This document shows, piece by piece, positions 8,293 through 15,435 of a stretch of 60,038 nt of DNA (positions are counted from its first letter, which is position 1; each line of letters starts with the position of its first letter). Made by a program: the position numbers and the translations under genes. Source of the stretch: Luteibacter sp. UNCMF331Sha3.1 (GTDB taxonomy: Bacteria; Pseudomonadota; Gammaproteobacteria; Xanthomonadales; Rhodanobacteraceae); contig NZ_FOBU01000006.1 in assembly GCF_900109915.1 (NCBI RefSeq), positions 1 through 60,038 of the forward strand, given 5' to 3'. A model generated the notes under the pieces. It did not search any database and was not told where the DNA came from. It saw only the letters and a list, made by a program, of their open reading frames with translations.

Positions 8293-8918
8293 TGGGCGAT
8301 CAGACCCTCGCGGGTCGGCTCCGCCGGCATCTTCGTGGCGAGTTCGCCGAGGAGGTCGATCGACATGTCGCCGTCGGCTTCGTCCATGCGCATGCAACGC
8401 GCGAGCGTGCCGGTGCCATAGACCTGGATGCGCGCGATCTGCTTCGCGATGCGCGCGTCGCGCGGCGTCAGCGTGAGTGCCCAGCGGTCGGCATCGCGGC
8501 CGAGGGTCACGTCGAACGATTCGGACAGTCGCGACGGATCGCCGGCGAGCAGCGCGACGAAGCTGTCGAGCAGCACTTTCAGCTGCGGCGCCCGCGTGAG
8601 CGAGAACGTGCGCGGCTTCTTGCCCTCGCGCTGCTGCGTGACCTCGCCGTCGGCGATGGTCGAGACTTCTTTCGTCGGCGTGTCGACGCGGCGCTCGAGC
8701 CGGTCTTCGCCAAGCCAGCCGAGTTCGCCCGAGACGATCAGCGGCTTGTCGAGCACGCGCATGAAGCGCGCTTCGGCGAACGGCGTGCGGGCCGGTGCCG
8801 GCCGGTGCAGGCTGGCGATCAGCGCGTTCGCGTCGACGGCATCAGGCGCCGGAGTGGCGATGCACGCGAGCGGCAGCAGCAGGCTCGTCAGCAGGACCCA
8901 TTTCTTGCCAGAAGTCAT
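8274..8918 (-). CDS. LolA-like outer-membrane lipoprotein carrier family protein
   Basis: 214 residues. A signal peptide is evident (MTSGKKWVLLTSLLLPLACIA, cleavage near 21-26). The body has the LolA-like features FAEARFMRVLDKPLIVSGELGW and a late SFDVTLGRDADRWALTLTPRD strand pair. Aryl-polyene and xanthomonadin loci carry such a protein (ApeM-like), thought to carry the lipid-linked polyene through the periplasm. Its start lies 77 nt inside the upstream acyltransferase gene, in another frame. It is distinct from housekeeping LolA, which would be elsewhere in the genome. Confidence 0.75.
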   Translation of the reverse strand: MTSGKKWVLLTSLLLPLACIATPAPDAVDANALIASLHRPAPARTPFAEARFMRVLDKPLIVSGELGWLGEDRLERRVDTPTKEVSTIADGEVTQQREGKKPRTFSLTRAPQLKVLLDSFVALLAGDPSRLSESFDVTLGRDADRWALTLTPRDARIAKQIARIQVYGTGTLARCMRMDEADGDMSIDLLGELATKMPAEPTREGLIAQCGGAM

Positions 8919-9789
8919 AGAAATTGAACCAGTTGAAAGGGTAGACGCGCGCGTAATGTTCCACCCGCGAAGCGTAACGGGACACGATGTCGTCGAGCGC
9001 GGCCTCGCGCGTCGCCCTGGGTACTTCGATGCCGTCGGAGAAGGCCTCGAAGATCAGGCGATAGCGATTGCCGCCGAGATAGATGCCCATGCACAGCACC
9101 ACGGGAATCCGGAGCGCCGACGCGAGCAACCACGGCCCGACGGGAAAGGGCGCCGGCTTACCGAGAAACGGCACCTGGCGCGTCGCCTCGCTGCGGTGCC
9201 CGCGATCGGCGAGCAGCGCGACCATGCCTCCCGCCGCCGCGCCCTCGGCCATCGCGAGCGCGACCGACGTGCCGCCAAGCGACGCGTCGATGACGGCCGC
9301 GCCGACGTCCGGCGCGAGCGCTTCCAGCACCGCCGTGAGCGCGGGCGTCTTCTGCTTGTCGAGCACCACGCGCAATGGCACGTCCGGGCGGCGCGCGCCG
9401 AGGGCGCGCAGCGCCTCGAAACTGCCCTGGTGCGAACCGATCAGCAGCACGCCCTTGCCGGCATCGATGCACCGATCAAGTTCGGCCAGGCCTTCGACCT
9501 CGACCCGGAAATCGCGCTCGCCCCGCGCGAGGAAGAACAACCGGTCGAGCAGCGTCGCGGCGAACATGTGGATGTGCCGGAAGACGTCGCGGCCGGTGAC
9601 GGCGCGACCGAGCACGCGCGACAGGAAGACGCGCGACGCGGCGCGCTCGTCGCGCCGGCGAAGGAAGAAGTAGAGGGCGATGGGATAGAGCAGTGCCCGC
9701 GCGACCGGGCGGCCGAGCCGGAGCGCGATCGTGCGGATCAGCCAGATGGCGAACCAGCCGCCGCCTTCGCGTTGCTGCCAGTGACTCAT
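8842..9789 (-). CDS. LpxL/HtrB-like lysophospholipid acyltransferase
   Basis: 315 residues, membrane-associated through an N-terminal hydrophobic segment (ARALLYPIALYFFLRR). The catalytic HX4E motif is HQGSFE within LLIGSHQGSFEALRALG (about residue 120), typical of lipid A late acyltransferases and their polyene-cluster relatives. It probably attaches the polyene acyl chain to a lipid carrier. The start overlaps the dehydratase stop by four bases (ATGA, 9786-9789), and its last 77 nt overlap the lolA-like gene, so translation is probably coupled across the operon. Confidence 0.85.
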   Translation of the reverse strand: MSHWQQREGGGWFAIWLIRTIALRLGRPVARALLYPIALYFFLRRRDERAASRVFLSRVLGRAVTGRDVFRHIHMFAATLLDRLFFLARGERDFRVEVEGLAELDRCIDAGKGVLLIGSHQGSFEALRALGARRPDVPLRVVLDKQKTPALTAVLEALAPDVGAAVIDASLGGTSVALAMAEGAAAGGMVALLADRGHRSEATRQVPFLGKPAPFPVGPWLLASALRIPVVLCMGIYLGGNRYRLIFEAFSDGIEVPRATREAALDDIVSRYASRVEHYARVYPFNWFNFYDFWQEMGPADEPAAAARVHRHSGA

Positions 9790-10106
9790 GCGCCTGCCTC
9801 GAGCGTGCCGCGCACGAGGGTGTCCCCGTCGCGTCGCACCGTGAAGCGGAAACGGTGGTTGTCCTGCGCGACGAGTTCGATCTCGGCGTCCTGGTCCGGA
9901 AGCAGCGGTGCGAGGAACTTCGCGTCGACGACCTGACGCAGGGTCATGCCACGCCAGTCGCGCAGCGCATCGGCGGCCGCCTCCAGCAACAGCACGCCGG
10001 CGACGATCGGGCGACCGGGAAAATGGCCGGCAAAACTGGGGTGTGCCGCGTCGAAGCGCAGCGGGCGGACGAAGGATGCGATATCGGCGGCTTCGGTCAT
10101 CGGCAT
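9786..10106 (-). CDS. FabZ/ApeI-like 3-hydroxyacyl-ACP dehydratase
   Basis: 106 residues with the hotdog active-site segment HPSFAGHFPGRPIVAGVLLLE (residues ~21-41), including the GHFPGxPxxxG element of FabZ-like dehydratases. It would dehydrate 3-hydroxyacyl-ACP intermediates during polyene chain growth. A second in-frame ATG at 10100 is possible. It lies 51 nt after the ACP gene and overlaps the acyltransferase start. Confidence 0.75.
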   Translation of the reverse strand: MPMTEAADIASFVRPLRFDAAHPSFAGHFPGRPIVAGVLLLEAAADALRDWRGMTLRQVVDAKFLAPLLPDQDAEIELVAQDNHRFRFTVRRDGDTLVRGTLEAGA

Positions 10107-10157
10107 CTGCGAACCATGAGGCGGGCGGATGGGTCTCCGCCCGTCACGGCGCGGCGA

Positions 10158-10430
10158 TCAGGCGGCCGCGCGGTGCTGTTCGATATGCTCGGACAGCGAG
10201 CTAAGGTTCGTGAAGATGGTGCGGTTGTCCGGGTTGTCGGACTTCAGCTGGAAGCCGTACTTCTTCGACACCGCCAGCGCGATCTCGAGGGCGTCGATCG
10301 AATCGAGGCCCAGATCGCCGCCGAAGAGCGGCGCGTTCGGGTCGATATCGGCCGGATTCACCGATTCCAGGTTGAGGCTGGTGACGATGAGTTCGGCGAG
10401 TTCGTGCTGTGCTGCGGTTTGCGTTGCCAT
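10158..10430 (-). CDS. Acyl carrier protein of the polyene operon
   Basis: 90 residues with the phosphopantetheine attachment motif GLDSIDALEIA (Ser near residue 44), acidic helices and the usual ACP length. The start at 10430 gives a compact protein; the longer frame to 10493 adds a low-complexity N-terminus without support. It is the first gene of the minus-strand run that includes both dehydratases, acyltransferase, LolA-like protein and MMPL exporter, so it is probably dedicated to polyene synthesis rather than being housekeeping AcpP. Confidence 0.85.
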   Translation of the reverse strand: MATQTAAQHELAELIVTSLNLESVNPADIDPNAPLFGGDLGLDSIDALEIALAVSKKYGFQLKSDNPDNRTIFTNLSSLSEHIEQHRAAA

Positions 10431-10571
10431 GTGTTTCCAGGTCCTGGATGTTCCTGCCTCCCCCCGGATGGCAGCGGTCGCGGAGTTTACCACACGGTCT
10501 CCGCACCCCTTCGCCAGAGCGTTCAGCCAGCGGACGGCGACCGTTCACGCACCCGCCCGGCGACGGGACGA

Positions 10572-10577
10572 TATGAT
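10572..10577 (+). promoter_or_regulatory. Putative -10 element of xanB2
   Basis: TATGAT in the 176-bp gap between the divergent ACP and xanB2 genes, 30 nt before the xanB2 ATG at 10607. No good -35 was found, so this is tentative. Confidence 0.3.
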
Positions 10578-10606
10578 GGCGCCGACGTGTTCTGACGGAA
10601 GGCCCG

Positions 10607-11593
10607 ATGCTCCCAGGAAGTGAAATGCGCGACCCCGCGCCGTCGATCTCGCCGCTCGCGCCGCGCGTGGCCTATCGCCCCGAGCCGATCGCGCTGACGC
10701 CCACCACGCTCGCCGCCTTCGGCTTCGGCGCGCCCGCGACGGCCGTCGACGACCCGCGCTGGTTGCGTGTCGCGCTGGAGCTTTTCGGCGATCGCGTCGC
10801 GGAAGTCTGGGACGTGGGAGCCGACGTCGCGCACGGTCGCGAGGGCGACCTGCGCTGGTCGCGCGGTGGCGGCTGGCTCTTCGCCGCGGTGGAGTGCCAC
10901 GAAGGCGATCACGGCGGCACCGAGCACGCCGCACGCCATGCGTATTCGCTGCTTTCGCGCTTCATCGCGGCCAACCCCGAACGGCACGTCCAGCGCATCT
11001 GGAACTACCTCGGCGACATCAACGACGGCAAGGGCGACGAGGAGCGTTACAAGCACTTCTGCACCGGCCGGATCGGCGGCATGGGCGACGTGTTCGCGCA
11101 AGGTTTTCCGGCCGCGACCGCCATCGGACACCACGCCGGGCCCTCGCTGCTGCAGGTGTACCTGCTCGCGACCGATCGCCCGGGCACGCGCGTGGAAAAT
11201 CCCCGCCAGGTCAGCGCCTGGCAGTATCCGCGGCAGTACGGCCGCACACCGCCGAGCTTCGCGCGCGCCACGTTGCTGCCGGCCGATGACGTCCTCGCCA
11301 TATCCGGCACGGCCGCGGTCGTGGGCCACGCCTCGGCGCACGCCGGCGACATCGATGCGCAGCTCGGCGAGACACTGCGCAACCTCGACGCCCTGCTCGC
11401 CGCCGGCGGCATGCCGGCCGGGTTCGACGCGCGCTCGCCACTGAAGGTGTACGTGCGCCACGCGGCGCATGCCGACGCCGTCAGGTCGTTCGCGACCCGC
11501 CATCTCCCCGACGCGCCGCTGCTCGTGCTCCACGGCGATATCTGCCGGCAGGAACTGCTCGTGGAAATCGACGGCTGGCGCTACCGTCGCTGA
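10607..11593 (+). CDS. xanB2: XanB2-type chorismatase (3-/4-hydroxybenzoate synthase)
   Basis: 328 residues, the usual length of the FkbO/Hyg5/XanB2 chorismatase family. Family-like segments include RIWNYLGDIN, GDEERYKHFCTGR, QVSAWQYPRQYG, FARATLL and a C-terminal VLHGDICRQELLVEIDG. XanB2 of Xanthomonas splits chorismate to 3-hydroxybenzoate, used for xanthomonadin, and 4-hydroxybenzoate, used for ubiquinone. Two starts are possible: ATG 10607 (GGAAGG 4 nt upstream) or ATG 10625 (AGGAAG 4 nt upstream). Divergence from the polyene ACP gene and nearness to ubiA fit both product fates. Confidence 0.85.
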   Translation: MLPGSEMRDPAPSISPLAPRVAYRPEPIALTPTTLAAFGFGAPATAVDDPRWLRVALELFGDRVAEVWDVGADVAHGREGDLRWSRGGGWLFAAVECHEGDHGGTEHAARHAYSLLSRFIAANPERHVQRIWNYLGDINDGKGDEERYKHFCTGRIGGMGDVFAQGFPAATAIGHHAGPSLLQVYLLATDRPGTRVENPRQVSAWQYPRQYGRTPPSFARATLLPADDVLAISGTAAVVGHASAHAGDIDAQLGETLRNLDALLAAGGMPAGFDARSPLKVYVRHAAHADAVRSFATRHLPDAPLLVLHGDICRQELLVEIDGWRYRR

Positions 11594-11596
11594 GGT

Positions 11597-12976
11597 TCAG
11601 GTCTTCTTCGTCGGGCGCTGCCAGCCGTCGATCGTGGCCTGGCGCGCACGCGACAGGGTCAGCCTGTCCGCCGGCGCATCTTTCGTCACCACCGAGCCGG
11701 CGCCGATGGTCGCGCCGTCGTGCAAGGTGACCGGTGCGACGAGCGAGCTGTTCGAGCCGACGAACACGCCGTCGCCGATCGTGGTGCGGCTCTTGTTCAC
11801 GCCGTCGTAGTTGCACGTGATGGTGCCCGCACCGATGTTGACCTTCCGACCGATCACGGTGTCGCCCAGATAGGTCAGGTGATTGGCCTTGGATCCCTCG
11901 CCGATCACGGCGTTCTTGGTTTCCACGAAGTTGCCGATGTGCACGCCCGACGAAAGGTCGGTGCCGGGGCGCAGCCGCGCGAACGGGCCAATGGTGCAGG
12001 GCCCGTGCGTCACGACGCCATCGAGATCGCAATGCGCCAGCACCACGGTGCCGGCGGCCAGCGTGGCGTTGCGCACGCGTGTGAACGGACCGATGCGCAC
12101 GTCGTCGCCGAGGACCACCTCGCCTTCGAAAACGACGTTCACGTCGACCTCGACATCGCGGCCGACGGTGACCGTGCCGCGCACGTCGAGCCGGGCCGGA
12201 TCGGCGATGCGCATGCCGGCGAGGGCCAGCGCGCGGGCGCTGCGTTCGCGAAAGAGGGCCTCGAGCTCCGCCAGCTGCCACGGATCGTTGGCGCCGGACG
12301 CCTCGACCGGCTCGCAGTCGACGCATGCCGCCGGCGCGCCCTCGGTCGAAGCCATGTCGAAGACGTCGGTCAGGTAGTACTCGCCCTGCGCGTTCGCGTT
12401 GCCCAGCCGCTGTGTCCACGCCAGGAGGCGTTGCGCGTCGGCGGCGACGATGCCCGTGTTCACCAGATCGATGGCGCGCTGCGCCGCGCTGGCATCCTTT
12501 TCCTCCACGATGTGGCGGACGCGGCCCGAGGCGTCGAGCACCACCCGGCCGTAGCCCTTCGGGTCGGCGAGTCGCGTGGCGAGCATGGAAAGACCCTCGT
12601 CCGTGCCCACGAGCGCGGTCAGCGTGTCGGGCCGGATCAGCGGCACGTCGCCGTAGAGCACGAGCACGCGGCCTTCGAGCTTGCCGTCGTTCTGCAGCGC
12701 TTCCAGCGCGGTGCGTACCGCGTGGCCGGTGCCGAGGCGTTCACGCTGCTCGATCCAGCCGAGACCCGTGTCGGCGGCGAAGGCGTCGCGCACCTGCTGC
12801 CCGTTGTGTCCGTAGACCACATGGATGCCCGCCGGCGCGAGCGAGCGCGCCGCCGCGATCACGTGCGCCAGCAGGGGGCGGCCCGCCAGCGGCATCAGTA
12901 CCTTGGCGGAGGCGGACTTCATCCGCTTGCCCTCACCGGCGGCGAGGATCAGGACATGGAGAGGCGTCGCGGTCAT
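11597..12976 (-). CDS. glmU: Bifunctional UDP-N-acetylglucosamine pyrophosphorylase / glucosamine-1-phosphate N-acetyltransferase
   Basis: 459 residues, matching the ~456 of E. coli GlmU. The N-terminal nucleotidyltransferase motif [17 protein letters not shown] is at residues 11-27. The C-terminal half has left-handed beta-helix hexapeptides ([20 protein letters not shown] region, [15 protein letters not shown]). It makes UDP-GlcNAc for peptidoglycan and LPS in the cytoplasm. The start at 12976 places the nucleotide motif at the family position; the frame upstream to 13033 is not conserved-looking. Convergent with xanB2, with only 3 nt between stops. Confidence 0.95.
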   Translation of the reverse strand: MTATPLHVLILAAGEGKRMKSASAKVLMPLAGRPLLAHVIAAARSLAPAGIHVVYGHNGQQVRDAFAADTGLGWIEQRERLGTGHAVRTALEALQNDGKLEGRVLVLYGDVPLIRPDTLTALVGTDEGLSMLATRLADPKGYGRVVLDASGRVRHIVEEKDASAAQRAIDLVNTGIVAADAQRLLAWTQRLGNANAQGEYYLTDVFDMASTEGAPAACVDCEPVEASGANDPWQLAELEALFRERSARALALAGMRIADPARLDVRGTVTVGRDVEVDVNVVFEGEVVLGDDVRIGPFTRVRNATLAAGTVVLAHCDLDGVVTHGPCTIGPFARLRPGTDLSSGVHIGNFVETKNAVIGEGSKANHLTYLGDTVIGRKVNIGAGTITCNYDGVNKSRTTIGDGVFVGSNSSLVAPVTLHDGATIGAGSVVTKDAPADRLTLSRARQATIDGWQRPTKKT

Positions 12977-13043
12977 GGGAAGGGCTACCTGCCAGGAAAA
13001 CAGGGCCGCACTGTCGCGCGTTTGGCGCCCCATGCCAAGTCGG

Positions 13044-14120
13044 CTATTCGTCCTTCGGGCGCGTGGTCAGATGTTCGAGGCTGGGCTTGTAGGCTTCGAC
13101 GAACGCGTTGCGCAGCACACCGACGATCGCCTCGGCCGCGGACATGTTCCGGTCGTCGATGCTGCCGGATATCGGCACGCGCGTGGCGAACTGGTCCTTC
13201 GACTGGTTCTTGAAGATCTTCGACACGCCTTCGGCCACCGCCTCGTAGGCAAGCTTGATCGGGCCTTTCTTGTCCTGCTCGACGTCCTGCTTCCAGCTGA
13301 AGATCTTCAGCCCGCGGAACAGGGGTTTGGCATAGCCGCTCAGTCGACGGTCCTTCGCCTGAAGCTCCATGAAGAAGTCGCCCTCGCCGCCCGCGAAGTC
13401 GAGGCCGCTGTAGGCGCGCACCAGGTCGTTCGCCTTCACCAGCTTGATGTTGCGCACGGTCAGCTCGTAACGGAAATCGCCAAGGCGCTCCAGCGGGTCG
13501 AACTCGGCACGGGCTTCCAGCGGCGCGTCGCCAAGCACCTTCGCGGTGACGTGGAGGTGCGCCACGCGCGAGCCGCCCTCGCGCTGCACGTTGGTGAGGT
13601 TGCTGGCGGTGGCGTTCACGTCGGTCATCTTGAGGTCGACCTTCGGGCTCGAGACGAAGTTGTGGAACGTGACCGTGCCGTTCATCACGTTGACCTCTTC
13701 GAGCCGGAACGGCGCCAGCGACTTGAGCTGGGCACGCCAGTCCACGCCCTTGCCCGTCTGCGTGTCGCCTTCGCCGCGACCGTCGACGAAGTTCAGCGCC
13801 GGCTCGTAGAAGTCGATCTTGCCGCGGAGCCGCCCTTTCGCCAGGGCGCGCCAGCTGAGGGAGATGTCCGCGCGGGCGCTGTTGAACAGCGGGACAGGCA
13901 CCTTGCCGTCCACCTTGGTGATGGTCAGGCTGTCGATCGAATACGCGCCACGCCACAGGTGGATGTCGATGTCGGCGATGTGGCCGGCGTACGCACCCAT
14001 GCGGGCCAGGCGTCCGTTGAGGTAATCCAGCACGACGAACGGCAGGGCGATGCGGGCGGCGACGAGCACCGCGACAAGGACACCGACGATCCACAGGCTG
14101 CGGCGGTAGCGGGTTCGCAT
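13044..14120 (-). CDS. DUF748 / AsmA-like membrane-anchored protein
   Basis: 358 residues. An N-terminal anchor ([23 protein letters not shown], ~8-30) is followed by the DUF748-type start [34 protein letters not shown] and repeated beta strands. Such proteins belong to the AsmA-like superfamily of envelope proteins; the exact role is unknown. ATG 14120 was preferred over the longer frame because it directly precedes the membrane helix. It is divergent from ubiA and sits upstream of glmU on the same strand with a 67-nt gap. Confidence 0.75.
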   Translation of the reverse strand: MRTRYRRSLWIVGVLVAVLVAARIALPFVVLDYLNGRLARMGAYAGHIADIDIHLWRGAYSIDSLTITKVDGKVPVPLFNSARADISLSWRALAKGRLRGKIDFYEPALNFVDGRGEGDTQTGKGVDWRAQLKSLAPFRLEEVNVMNGTVTFHNFVSSPKVDLKMTDVNATASNLTNVQREGGSRVAHLHVTAKVLGDAPLEARAEFDPLERLGDFRYELTVRNIKLVKANDLVRAYSGLDFAGGEGDFFMELQAKDRRLSGYAKPLFRGLKIFSWKQDVEQDKKGPIKLAYEAVAEGVSKIFKNQSKDQFATRVPISGSIDDRNMSAAEAIVGVLRNAFVEAYKPSLEHLTTRPKDE

Positions 14121-14220
14121 GGGGGGCACACCGGAAAAGCGTATGTGGGGAAGTGTGGAGCGACGGGAGTCATCGTTACATGAACACGGCCCGGCGCAAG
14201 CCAAGTCGCCGCCCCGTCCT

Positions 14221-14226
14221 TATACT
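14221..14226 (+). promoter_or_regulatory. Putative -10 of ubiA, placed for a leaderless transcript
   Basis: TATACT ends exactly 6 nt before the ubiA ATG, so the expected transcription start coincides with the start codon. No Shine-Dalgarno sequence precedes this ATG. The -35 region is weak. Confidence 0.45.
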
Positions 14227-14232
14227 TTCCGC

Positions 14233-15243
14233 ATGAGCCCCACCTCCCGAAACACCGCCCCCAGGCGCAAGGCGGCCGTGCCTGCCGCGCGCCGGCCGGT
14301 GGCGCCGGCGCCCGTCGCCCGCCCCGCCGACGCCTCGACCACGGCCGAGCGCGTGCTCGCCTTCCTCGTACGGGGCCTGCCGCCGCGCTGGCGGGAAAAG
14401 GCCCATGCGTACCTCGTGCTGACACGCATGGACCGGCCCATCGGCGCCCTGCTCCTGCTGTGGCCCACCTGGTGGGCTCTATGGCTGGCGGCGAAGGATT
14501 TCCCGCCCGTGGGACCGCTCGTCATCTTCACTCTGGGCGTTTTCGCGATGCGCTCGGCGGGCTGCGCCATCAACGACTACGCTGACCGCAAGCTGGATCC
14601 GCAGGTGGCCCGCACGGCGGGCCGCCCGATCGCCAGCGGACGCGTCGCGCCACGCGAAGCGCTCTGGGTCTTCGCCGGCCTGCTCGCGTTCGCGTTCGTG
14701 CTCGTGCTGTTCACCAATCCGCTGACGATCGGCCTGTCGTTCGTCGGCGCGGCGCTGGCGGCGGCCTACCCGTTCTCCAAGCGTTACACCCACCTGGCCC
14801 AGGTGGTGCTGGGCGCGGCCTTCGGCTGGTCGATCCCGATGGCCTTCGCCGCCGTGACCAACGACGTGCCGCCGGTGGCATGGCTGCTCTTCATCGGCAA
14901 CGTGCTGTGGTCGGTCATCTACGACACCGAGTACGCGATCATCGATCGCGACGAGGACATCAAGGCGGGCGCGAAGTCCACGGCCATCCTCTTCGGCGAC
15001 GCGGACATACCGATCATCGGCATCCTGATGGGGACGTTCCTGCTGACGATGCTGCTCGTGGGCACGCGGGCGTCCCTCGCGTGGCCGTACTGGATCGCCT
15101 GGACCGTGACCGCCGGCCTCTTCGCGTACCAGCTGTGGCTGATCCGCGGCCACGACCGCGACGCATGCCTGAAAGCGTTCCGCCACAACAACTGGGTCGG
15201 ACTCACGCTTTGGCTCGGCTTCGTGATCGCGCTCGCCCTGTGA
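14233..15243 (+). CDS. ubiA: 4-hydroxybenzoate octaprenyltransferase
   Basis: 336 residues, integral inner-membrane prenyltransferase of ubiquinone synthesis. The first Asp-rich motif is NDYADRKLD (about residue 116) after MRSAGCAIN, and the second is DTEYAIIDRDED (about residue 233). Eight or so hydrophobic helices follow the usual UbiA pattern. A Pro/Ala/Arg-rich N-terminal extension of ~50 residues precedes the conserved domain, longer than in E. coli (290 residues). Its substrate 4-hydroxybenzoate could be supplied by XanB2 encoded 3 kb away. Confidence 0.95.
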   Translation: MSPTSRNTAPRRKAAVPAARRPVAPAPVARPADASTTAERVLAFLVRGLPPRWREKAHAYLVLTRMDRPIGALLLLWPTWWALWLAAKDFPPVGPLVIFTLGVFAMRSAGCAINDYADRKLDPQVARTAGRPIASGRVAPREALWVFAGLLAFAFVLVLFTNPLTIGLSFVGAALAAAYPFSKRYTHLAQVVLGAAFGWSIPMAFAAVTNDVPPVAWLLFIGNVLWSVIYDTEYAIIDRDEDIKAGAKSTAILFGDADIPIIGILMGTFLLTMLLVGTRASLAWPYWIAWTVTAGLFAYQLWLIRGHDRDACLKAFRHNNWVGLTLWLGFVIALAL

Positions 15244-15435
15244 CCGTGATCACGTCGTGAGGGATCGGTGACCATTTATCTCGATTGAAATGCGGCCGTA
15301 ACGCGAATTAAGCCGCGTCGTCATTTTACGCGCCTAAGTTCCTGCGGGTCGCGGACCCACGGAGAGGCCGCGGGCCGACGCAACGTACGGCCCGGGGGGA
15401 GGGTTCGCGCAGCCCCTTCCCCGGATGATCAAAAG

